A stretch of 64,000 bases of DNA, taken from positions 4,571,001 to 4,635,000 of the forward strand of contig NC_134282.1 of NCBI RefSeq assembly GCF_949628215.1. Reading direction: 5' to 3'. Made by a program: the position numbers and the translations under genes. Below, one piece after another: positions 1 through 60,000 of this stretch. The notes below the pieces were generated by a model, which had not been told where the DNA came from, made no database searches, and worked only from the letters and a program-made list of their open reading frames with translations. Each line of letters starts with the position of its first letter. Positions within the stretch are counted from its first letter, which is position 1. This stretch comes from Phalacrocorax aristotelis (taxonomy: Eukaryota > Chordata > Aves > Suliformes > Phalacrocoracidae).

Positions 1-49847
<49,847 letters not shown>

Positions 49848-50247
49848 CAGAGAAGCACTTGGCACTCACCACCATGGCATTATTTCTAATTTAAAGGACA
49901 TTAAACACGTGGACTAACACTGTAGAGGCAGATGCGGAGGGCCCCAAGGAACACCGCTCCCCCAGCGCCATCAGCCCCGGGGCGGGGGCTGCGGGCAGGG
50001 ACGGACTTTCACGCTTGGACCCCCCAAGGTCTCCTGATTACGCTGTGTTATAGTGGGTTATGAATTTTCCTTTTTTTTTCCTTTTATTTTATTCTTTTTT
50101 TTAATTTTACTTTTTCTTTGTCCCCTACTTTGTAAGAACGGGGAAAGAAACCGTGTCAAAAAGTCTGTTTTTAATTCTGTCTGCCTGCTAGCATCAAATA
50201 TATAGTATGTTGTAAAGTTACCAATTAAATCTGGTGAGAGACAGCAC

Positions 50248-50253
50248 AATAAA
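50248..50253 (+). terminator. TNIK: Proximal poly(A) signal AATAAA
   Basis: Canonical hexamer 400 bases after the stop codon, with a T/G-rich downstream element (ttttatctttgtgatg) within 20 bases. A further AATAAA lies at 50448-50453. Confidence 0.6.
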
Positions 50254-50569
50254 TGTACCTTTTATCTTTGTGATGAAGGCCATAACCGTATAGCTGGGTA
50301 ATTTTAGAAAACTTTTGCCTTCACCAACATTTACATGTTGCTTTTGGCAGCAACGGCTTAACGGATTTTTAAAGAAGAGAAAAAATAGGTTTTTTTCCCC
50401 TCTTTTGGGAAATGGATTTTAAATGGCTAAACTACTAGCCTTAGACTAATAAAAATCAGCTACCATTTTTGTCAAGTCTGTCAATCCATATTTCTATATG
50501 GATCTTCACATAATGGTGTGTCTTGATAGGGACAGAGGTGCCATTTGTTGTTGCTCTGGCAGTGCCTGC

Positions 50570-50830
50570 CAGCCCCGGGGCTTGGCCGCGGGCGCTGGGA
50601 TGGGGGATCGGAGGAGGAGAGGATGGCGGAGCGGTCGAGGAGCCCCACGCTCGCTCCTCAGGCGGGATTTGCGGCCGCAGACGGCTCCCGGGATGCCGCG
50701 GGCGCCGGACCCCCGATGCCGAAGCCGGCGCGAGCTGTTGGGCGCTCGTCCCCCCTCCGAGCCCGGAGCCGGGCGCTGGCGTGCGGAGGCAGCCGGCGTG
50801 GGGATGGGGACCACGAAACGAGCTGCCCGT
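50570..50830. promoter_or_regulatory. CpG-rich block 1 in TNIK 3' region
   Basis: About 260 bases with dense CG dinucleotides (ggccgcgggcgctggg, gatgccgcgggcgccgg, gccggcgcgagc), abrupt against AT-rich flanks. Open in several frames because of composition. It could be an orphan CpG island or cryptic promoter; no TATA or coding gene is evident. Confidence 0.5.
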
Positions 50831-51364
50831 CCCCCGTGTTGCTGGATTGGGCTTGTAAAGAGCTTAAAATATATATATATATGTGTGGTTTCTTCGGCCG
50901 AGGGTCCGAATCTCTACTCATTTTCCACCCCCTCCGCTCCCTAGGAATTACCCAACATACAGTGAAAGACAACATCTGTGCCGAACCGTGTGTGTGTGTT
51001 TAGTTCAGGTTGAATCGTGTCCCTATAAACTCTGCTCAGTTGATTTCAGTTTTCGGTGCGTATCTGGGGTTTTCTTTCTCAGTAGCTGCAAGCATGGCCG
51101 CCTGTGGTGTTGGGGTGTCGCATAACAAGGTCTGTGTTGCTGGTTTTAACCTACCTCGTTTCGGTTGGGGTTTGTTTTTTTGGTTTGGTTTATTTTGGTT
51201 TTGGTTTGGTTTTTTTTTTTCCCCCCGTTCCGCTGTCAATCACAGCGCTGTTACCTCCAGCGACATATAGAGAGCTTAACTGGCAATCTTGGTGTACTCA
51301 GTAACGATGGCTTTATTAAAAAATGATTAAATCAACAGGACTTGGTCCAACTTGAATCTTTATC

Positions 51365-51565
51365 AAGGGTAAGAGGCGATGCGGGGTGGCGGGGGCGGGT
51401 TGGGCCACCCTCGCCCGAAGCGTCCCGCGTGCGGGGCGTCGCGGTTCGGTACCGGCGGGGACTTTGCCGGTGCCGCCTTCGCCCGCCGGACATCGGGCAC
51501 CTTCCCGCTGGTCCGGCGCAGCCTGCCCCACACCGGGCTAAGCTCCCTGCGAAGGGCAGGGACGG
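51365..51565. promoter_or_regulatory. CpG-rich block 2 in TNIK 3' region
   Basis: About 200 bases with dense CG (gggcgtcgcggttcggtacc, cgcccgccggacatcggg) again bounded by AT-rich DNA. Same interpretation as block 1. Confidence 0.5.
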
Positions 51566-51988
51566 CCGTGAGACCCCAATTAAAACCCCATGCAAGTCCC
51601 ATCACTGATGCCACCAGCTCTTCATCGGTTAAAATATAAATATAATAAAAACTGGACCTTTTTATTGCAAACCAATAACTCTTTTTTTTCTTTTACTCCC
51701 TCTTGATGTGACAAATACATGGCTTTGGATGGTTATGGGTTTTCTTTTTGTCGTGGGTTTTTGGGTACAGTGACAAAAGAGAAGGGAATCGTTGTGTTTA
51801 AACATAAGTAGTTCTTGAATGTATTTTTTTAAATCTTGGAGTCATTTGAAACAAAAAGCATAAGAAACCACTATTAACACAGTCTTGTCTACGGAGCGTG
51901 TACATGGACGTACCATAGAGTAAATGCATTTCTGGTGCCAATAAAACACAAAACTTCAATGTTAAGCCATGCCTTTTATATTTTTGTA

Positions 51989-51994
51989 AATAAA
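51989..51994 (+). terminator. TNIK: Distal poly(A) signal AATAAA overlapping a Pumilio-type site
   Basis: Canonical hexamer followed by a G/T-rich ggggtgtt downstream element. The preceding TGTAAATA (51985-51992) fits the UGUANAUA Pumilio consensus and overlaps the hexamer. Other AATAAA copies are at 51644-51649 and 51940-51945. Confidence 0.55.
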
Positions 51995-53359
51995 ACCTGG
52001 GGTGTTAACCGTTAGCGGGTCTTGAAGGTAAAGTGGATTTCCAGGGCTCTGAGTCGCGATGCCCTTTGCCTGGAGGGTCCCGGGAAGGCGGCGGGTTTGG
52101 GCAGGGTGAGTGCGGGATGTCCCCTGCGATGCTGCCTGGCAGCGGCTGAGGGATGTCTCAATGGACTGTCACCACCTGAAAACTTCTGCTCTTCTACAAA
52201 ACCAACCCGTGGTTATTGTAAAGATGTGCTTTCCCCTCTAAATATTCCCAGCTTTGATTTGCTTGCCTTTTGTTGTAAGTAAACTATGCTTGTGGTTGAC
52301 CAATGCTATCAGAAGCTACTTAATTTTAGCGTTTAAAGAAAGAAAACCTGGGGTGCTTTTTAACACCCTGTTTCTGGGGGGTTTTTAGCTGGGAAAGGAA
52401 ACTGTTACTCATTGAGCTGAGCAGGGCTGCCGGAGGAAAGAGGGGAATAACGTCCATGCGTGCAGGAGTCACGTGAGACTGTTGCAGATCCAGTTATTTA
52501 CAGAGTTGCGTGAACTTCAGGCACAAGTCGCACCCTCCGTGGCACGTGAAAGAAAAGCCCCGAGAGCTGGCGCGTGCTCGGCCGCGGGGTTACCCCCAGC
52601 GTGCTGCGGACACCGGGGAGGTGCTGGGTACCGTTCCCAAGGTCAGGGATGCTCAGAGGTAAGGCTGTGTCAGCTGCTCGTGGGAGTTGAATGTGTTTCC
52701 AAACCAGTTCCAGAACTGTTATCAAACGGCATTTTTCTTGTTGCGAGATGATTTCAGGGTTGATCATATTATGTATTTTTGGGACAGAAAGGGGATGCTT
52801 GAGGTGACCCCGGCCCCGGTTGCTGGCACAGCTGACATTGCCGTGCTGCAGTTCCTGGTCTCGACCTGAGCCCACGCAGGTCCGTTGCTGCTCATGCAAC
52901 AATTTGCACGGTGACGCTGCGTAATTGGGGCCAACGTTGAGCATCACAGAGGCCAGCAGGGAGCAGCAGCAGGGACTGAACCTGCATGGACCTCCATACC
53001 ATACCCTGCCCGGGATAATGAGCCACCCACCTGGGGACGCGGCTCCCCTAAGGAGATCCAGCAGAGATGTTCTCCGCAATAAGGATGCGGTTCAAGGTGG
53101 GGGATGCCTGTCGCAACCGCCGCGCCCCTGCGGCATCTGTTTACTGCCCTGCGTACCGCTGCAGAGCTCCGCTTCCCATCCTGGCTGTCGCGATCTACTG
53201 CAAAAGAGGTTTGCTGCAGATAAAAAATGAACATATATTGTGTTCTTTTTGTGCCAGCCATTGACGTGCCTCGTCAGCCTGCTCTTCTGGAGACCCACAA
53301 CCTTATGGTCTGGATCTTCCTTTTTTTCCCTTTGTTTTGGTTTATGTTTTGGGTTTTTT

Positions 53360-53361
<2 letters not shown>

Positions 53362-53441
<80 letters not shown>
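53362..53441 (+). repeat. T80 homopolymer
   Basis: Eighty consecutive thymines, preceded by a T/G-rich lead-in (tttatgttttgggttttttcc). No TTTATT (a reversed AATAAA) or gene-like body follows on the right, so a minus-strand retrocopy tail is not supported. Length may be uncertain because sequencing of such runs is unreliable. Confidence 0.9.
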
Positions 53442-53445
<4 letters not shown>

Positions 53446-56354
53446 ATCAAAGCTGCCTCTGGATGACCCAAAGGTGGTAAAACGAGTGGGCAAATTACCC
53501 CAGCCACAGAGGAAACCTTACTGTCCTTACGGAGTCTTTAAATTGCTTCCACTGATGTGACAGCACGTTCAGTTGTTCGAAAGCAAAGCCCGACCCTAAA
53601 CTTTAACCCCCTCTTTTTATCACATAACGTTAGATTTAGCAACAACACCGATTATAGTAGGCACGACACACAGTAGGCAGTAAGCATGGCAATTCTGCGT
53701 GACAGTAGCATTATTACGGAGTTCTTACACTTCATTTATAGCTAACATACTTAGCAACAACGCAAGTGCTGTTGTCTGCAAATAACGGAAGTGATGCCCA
53801 TCACAAAACGTTAAGATTCCTGCTACAAGGTGCAGCCACCCAGGGTTAAGGGGCTGGATGCTGTTTAGGATTCCTGGCATTTACCTGTTTTGCACACTCA
53901 GTGATAAGCTACGAGAGCAGTTTGGAGCAGCTCCTTGCCGGGAGCCCTGGAGAAAAGCCACAAAACCCTACGGCACCGGCCAAAGCACTGACAGGGCTGT
54001 GGCGTGTGCTGCTGTCCTGAAAACAGTGAAACTGATATTTCTACCGCGCTTTACCTGGGAACAGCAGCGATGCCCTCGGGCTGGGAGTCACCTGGACCCA
54101 CGGCGATGCTCAGCCATGCGCGTGGAGGTCCATGATTGTCGTCTTGCATGTTTTACCTCTGCATCGCACCGCGTTCCCTGAATAATTGTGGGATGAATCC
54201 ACCCGGCTGAGCTGCTCTGTTTGCCCTGGCAAGGAAAGCGCTGTGCGTACAAGCCGCGTGAAGCGTGTGTTCTTGTTGCTCTCGGACACATTCAAAGATC
54301 ACCTGAACATGGACAAGAGAAAGTACAAACAAGCTCCAGGCTGATGACGCTGGGGTCCCAGCAGCGAAGATGAGGATGGCATGGCTGGCCCCGCAGGGAA
54401 GATGCCCACGGGCCAGCTGCCATCTCCCCTTTACGCTTTTGATCTCTGTGCCCTTGGTCAAATCGCTTGACTGCTGCCTGGTGCGGCTCCCCAGCCACGG
54501 GACAGGTTGGTACTGCTCCTGAGCTGTGCTGTGTTGATATCTGCACCCCACAGCCTGCGGTCCCACAACCAGGCGGCACATACAAGAGATTAGACAGGTT
54601 GATCATCCTGGTGGAGTCAGGCGCGGCGCACGTCGGTGCGTTGCGCTTCAGTTTTCCAAGGAAACAGTCAAGGTGTGATGCTCTGACAGCCCCTTTGGGA
54701 AGCGGCTGCAGTAGGAAGCAGATTTACACACCGGCCTTTCCCGCCCATGAGCCTTGGGACCAGCCTCGAGCCAGCCTCTGCTAACTGGCACATCCACATC
54801 CAGACCCCTGTTCAGAAAAACAGAGGGGCTTGGATCTGTTACTGAAAGCTGAAAACATGCTTTAACTGCCTCGGGGCAAGGCTCTGGAGGAGTGTATTGC
54901 AGCTGGGGGCTCTATGCGAGAGGCGAGGTGGCCCTGGGCACCAGCTGGCAGCATCCAGCCCAGCAGGGAGGGTAAGGGGGCAGGAAGGGATGGGAGAGCT
55001 CCAGGATAACTTCATGCCTTTTGCCAGCAGACCTGGCTGAGGGAAGCTGGTGGCCATGGGCCTTCCAGCCTTTGGCATCCAAGGTTTCCATGGAAGTCGC
55101 CGGGTCATTCCTGGGGAGGTGACTGATGCTCACCCATGCCTCCCGGCTGCTGCTCCAGCTGCTCTGCACCCCGGGAAGCCAGATTAAGGGAGGGTTCTGC
55201 TCTGTAAGCAGCAGCGGGGAGGACACGACAGGCTACAAGCTATGGAAAGGTCACCCTGCTCTCTCTGGTATGTAGATGGCCTTTGTCCCCTCAAACTGCC
55301 TCCAGTAGGCTGGGAAGAGTAGGGGTGAAAGCATCATTCTCCCTCGGCCAGGCACCTGTGACGGGATAGGGATCGCAGAAGGGGATGTTGGTCCTGGCCA
55401 GGAGTTTCACAGCACCTGAGGGTTTCAGTTTGGGATATTGGGTCAGGGGTCTCATTTGTTTTCCGATTTAAACTTGAGGCAGCCCATTAATTGTCTAATC
55501 CTGCTAGCTCCCTGCGTGGAGGCATTTAACCGCAATGCAAAGAAACAAACGGTGCTTGTAAATGCCTGTGTATCCACACACAGTGAGCAAACAAACACGG
55601 TGGGCAAAGATCCCAGCTGGAAGGACAAATATTAGGGAAAATGTCAAAAAGTTCAGCCTTGGGGCCCTCCCCCTTGCGGCTACACCAGCCCCAGAGGGGA
55701 ACGCAGGTGATGTGGCTGCAATCAATGCCTGCATTAATGCAATGAACTTTTCTCCTCCGGTTAAAGTTTTACCTCACTGGCGGAGCCCAGTGCAAAGATT
55801 AGTAGTCTTATGCTCATCTTTTTATTTTTTCCCTCGCTCTTCCTCTGTAGAAAGTACATTCTGTGCCCGTGTGAAGCCTGGCTGACTGCGAGCATCATCC
55901 AACGCATCGCCATAACTTGGCTGCTGGACCCATCAGGGGCTTCTCTAGAAGGTAATGGCATTAATCAGCATTAATCACCTTCTCACTGATTGAGACTTTG
56001 GCATGTCTGCTACAGCTGCCACCATCTGCCCTAGCGCTGCAGCTCCTCTCACTGACCGTGTCAAGGACAGCAAAGCCCGAGCGCGACCAGCTCAGACCAG
56101 CTTTTGCGGCTGTGCAAAGTTTACGACTACCGAGTGAGCCGAGCCAAAGGACTGCGGTATTTGGCAGCATCAGCAGTATTTTGTAGCATCAGCAATATTT
56201 GACAGCACAGTAATCAGCCGGTGGTGCTGAAAGGCTCAGCGTTCATGCTGTTGTGGGGTTTTTTAAAGAAAACCTATGTTATTGTAATATTCTGGGTCAT
56301 TTTGCTATGTTTTATCTCATACAGCCGTCTCCTCGGAACGCTTAGGATGCGTAC

Positions 56355-56495
56355 GTACAGGTGTGTACTGGCGTTGTGTTGAGGAGCCTGTGTGCGTGCA
56401 GGTCTGTATGTACGTATTTATAGAGACCCGTATACATCTGTGTTTATATGTGTTTGGTTGTGTATGTTATATACACACATAAATATATTTTAAAG
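56355..56495. repeat. Degenerate TG/TA dinucleotide tract
   Basis: gtacgtacaggtgtgtactgg, gtgtgcgtgcagg, gtatgtacgtatttatag, tgtatgttatatacacacat and similar alternating steps. A decayed microsatellite about 600 bases upstream of the SLC2A2 start codon. Confidence 0.6.
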
Positions 56496-57040
56496 CAGGT
56501 GTCAAGCGCTACATAAATAAAACACTCTTAGTCATTTTCTAGCTTCTTTGCTACATATGCTGGAAAGGTTTCTTCATGCTAATTCAGCAAGAGGGTTGTA
56601 ACGTAGCACACAAAGCCAGCACAGAAGCCAAGAAAGGTGTTGAACATCTCGAACTAGACTGTAGCATGGTCCCACGTCCCTGGCATGTCACGTCGCCGAC
56701 TGCTCTGCAGAGGGACAGCCCCAAACCAGCCTTTCAGCTGGATCGTTTGAATTTCCCAGGCCCACTCCATGTCCTTGTGGGTCTCCCGTTGGTTTGTTTG
56801 TCCCCCCAAATACGGGGATTGGTGGTGGCTGCTCTGAGCTGAGCAGTGGCCAAATAACACATGGAAGGCTTGGGTTTCTCATTAACTCCAGAGCTGACAT
56901 AGTCCCATCTCCCAGAGCACCGGCCAGTTTTGCTGCCTCCGTCCCAGCCCTGCTGTCCCTCCTTCCCTGCCCAAGCCCCCACCTCGCTCCGCAGCCCAGG
57001 ACAGTGACCGTTCCCGGGAGGACAGTGGAGGAGCTGCGGG

Positions 57041-57073
57041 ATGGACAAGAAAAGCAAAATGCAAGCAGAGAAG
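57041..57073 (+). CDS. SLC2A2: SLC2A2 coding exon 1
   Basis: ATG in good context (G at -3 and +4), [11 protein letters not shown], then donor gtaacc. The very short first coding exon mirrors human, where only MTEDK is encoded before the first intron. Next in-frame residues HLTGTLVLS match avian GLUT2 from memory. The 5' UTR extent is unknown. Confidence 0.9.
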
Positions 57074-60000
57074 GTAACCGTGGCTCGGGGGTATTTTTGC
57101 ACTAGAATTTCTGCAGCAGCCAGGTGCTCAGCAATGGCATTTATTGCTTGCCAAGACTAAAACCAACAACAACAAAAAAATCTGCTCCCCTAATTAATTG
57201 CTCTTTGATGTCTGCATACTGAGTGCAGGGGCAAAGGGGTCAAGGGACTATTTTTTACTTTTAAGAGCTCCATCAGCTCATCGGATAATTTTAACAGCGA
57301 TGGAAGGAAATAATACTTGAAAGAGCACTGCTGAAAAACACCGTTTTCGTCATTCTTTCCTAGCTGTTCTGCTTCAGCGGTGGTGCTGCGTGCGCCGGGG
57401 ACGGGGCAGGGCGCCTTGCTGCTGGTGCCTGATCGGCTGTACCAGGCAGAGCTCCTGCTCGCCGCGAGCACCGGGGCGAGGACAGGCAGTGCAGCAGGGA
57501 GAGCCCCGGCACAGACTGCTCTTTGTGGGGCAATGCCATTCTGCCCCGGGGGCCTGATCCTGCCCGCCCCCAGCGGCTTTCCCTTCTCCTTTGGAGCCAG
57601 CCAAAGCACCTGTGCTGCTGCAGCAGCATCCACGTGTGTCGCGGTCCTGGGCAGTGGGGTACCTTGGGACAGGGATGGGATGCAGCCCCACCCAGGTTTG
57701 GGCAGGGCTAGGACAGTGAGGGTGAGGCTGTTCTCTGCTTCCTCCTCCAGCACCTCACAGGAACGCTGGTCCTCTCCGTCTTCACCGCAGTGTTGGGTTT
57801 CTTCCAGTACGGCTATGGCCTAGGTGTCGTTAACGCCCCCCAGAAGGTAAGCCGAGCCCCCCAAGCTGTGCACAGCCAAGGGGTGAGGGCTTCGGGGCAG
57901 CCAGGGTTGGTTTGTCCCTTGCAGAAGCCCTCAGGAGGGCCCTGTCCCTTCCCCACATCCCCACATTGCGCTATCTCCCACAGCACAAAGCCCCCATGAT
58001 AAGGCAGAGGGGTGAGAAAACACCGAGGACCCCTCGCTGCCACTCCTGCAGTGTAAGGAGAGGGGCTCCGAACGTCATGGTGCTGTCCCCACTGCAACAC
58101 GGTCCCCGTGCCCAGACTGAGGGACGGCACCTCTCCACAGGTGCCGAATCCAGCCACGTGCTTGCCCCGTCCCCGGGAGGCAGCGCTGGACAAGGGGGGA
58201 TGCTCCACACCTGCCCTCGCGGTCCCTCCCTGCTGGGGGTCTGGGTGATGGGGAGCTGCGGGGAACCCCAGGATTTTCACCCCTGTGGAGCTTGTGACGA
58301 AAAGTTTTTCCTGGAGCAGAATAAAAACCCAAAATGGGTTGGGGGTGGTTATAATGTTGAGCCAACAGCATTTTTTCTCTTTGTCCATCACAGGTGATAG
58401 AAGCCCACTACAGGCGTGTGTTGGGCATTGCCCCCCTGGACAGACATGCCACCAACACCTCCGGGGAGGATGGCACCACCCCTGTCCCGGGCACGGAGCC
58501 CTGGGGCAGCACCAAGGGCACGCTCACACCCCCGGCCGACCCCAGCGAGGACCTTGCCACCTCCCCGCACAGCCTCACCATGTACTGGTCCCTCTCCGTC
58601 TCCGTGTTTGCTGTCGGCGGCATGGTCTCCTCCTTCACCGTGGGGTGGATCGGTGACCGGCTGGGGAGGTGAGAGGACCTTGCGTGCTGTGACCTGCGTG
58701 CCACAGCCCAAACCTCTTTGATTTTCTTTTTTCCCTTAGAACCCTTTCCTCCCCATAGAGTTTTTGTTATTTTCCCCAGTTTAATGAAGAAACCCCCTCA
58801 AGCCTCCAAAATACTGTTCCAGCCATCACAGAGGTCTGGCTTATTAAAATCCTCAATTATAAAACAGACGTTTTATTGCAGATTTTAGCACTTCAGACAA
58901 GCAGCTGATGAGCAGCCTTGATTAACTTCCAAATTCCTCCCTTTCTTTCCATGGCAAAGGGGAGAGGAGCGTTTCCATCTGAATGGCATTTGCACGGGAT
59001 GTGTAATACGCTTTTAGCTACTCTGCACCCCTGCCCGATATTTTTCAGTGCCTACGATCATTATCTTTTCCCCTGTAGTGCTGATTAAGTCACTTAATAG
59101 CTCTGACTGTATGTCGCACTGGCTGCTTCGGCTGAGAGAGGTGCCAGAGCGAGCTGTGCTGCTGCTGCCTTGCAGGGTGAAAGCCATGCTGGTGGTGAAC
59201 GTGCTCTCCATCGCTGGTAACCTCCTCATGGGGCTGGCGAAATTCGGGCCATCTCACATGCTCATCATCGCCGGGAGAGCAGTCACGGGGCTGTACTGTG
59301 GTAAGTCCGGGAAGCGTCAAGGACTGCAGACCAGCTCCTTGGTGGGTGCTGGGTGCTCTAGGGCTGAAGTTAAGAGTTTCCTATATTTTTTAAATCTTTT
59401 TTTTCAGTTAGAAGGGGTTTCACAGGTGGGAGTTTCTCTCTTCTCCCTATGTCCGTCCTCCCCAATCCAGGGTCTTTCCCAGAAGTATTTGGGTTGGCTC
59501 TATCATGAAATCAGTTTATTTTACGTATCCTAAAAGGAGCAAGTCCCTCCTCTGTATCTCAAGGCTCGATCTTGGTGGTGGCTGTTGTTACAGTATGTTA
59601 TTAGCCATGCTGTTTAACAGGTTCCCTAGGCAACACTACTATCAGCAGATAGTACAGGAGCACTGTACTTAAAGAGGATAAGATCGTAGGCAAGTAATAT
59701 GGAATTAAATTAGAATTATCTTAGAAATAACAGCTCATTATCACTGTTACTGGTATGTGAATATGATACTCTCCTCTGAAGGTTCAAGGCAAGTTTAAAA
59801 AAGCTCTTTGCTCTGTGATAACTTCTCCCAGCAGACAATCTCTGCTCCATGCTCATATGTAGGTGTTCAAGTGTAAAGCCTTCCCGGCTCGGGGCTCTGA
59901 ATCGGGGGATGTCCAAGCACCTTTGCAGGGTGCGGGTGGTTCCCAGCGAGGCACGAGGGACTTGGTGGGATGTGGGATGCAGCACAGGGGCTCCATCCTC

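Larger units (their letters stand above)
49848..52015 (+). other. TNIK: TNIK 3' UTR (probable extent)
   Basis: Sequence after the TAA up to the last of a group of AATAAA hexamers. The proximal end would be near 50270 and the distal end near 52015. The extent is inferred from polyadenylation hexamers only. It includes two CpG-rich blocks and a G/T homopolymer-rich block at about 51165-51236. Confidence 0.6.
52016..57040. other. TNIK-SLC2A2 intergenic region
   Basis: No convincing coding exon, tRNA, CR1 or LTR seen. It contains T80 at 53362-53441, a lower-complexity AT-rich segment at about 53590-53830, and a TG/TA-rich tract at about 56355-56495. The last few hundred bases should contain the SLC2A2 promoter and 5' UTR, but I see no TATA box and cannot place the start site. 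Confidence 0.7.

Noticed and set aside
50498..51003. Overlapping open frames of about 110-150 codons in all three + frames after TNIK
   Set aside because: They coincide with a CpG-rich block, where stops are rare by composition; no frame shows protein-like character or a known motif.
56870..57200. HNF1-like half sites (attaac) and a TAATTAATT word around the SLC2A2 start
   Set aside because: HNF1 and PDX1 do regulate GLUT2 in mammals, but these are only half sites or short AT words that are expected by chance; no full consensus is present.
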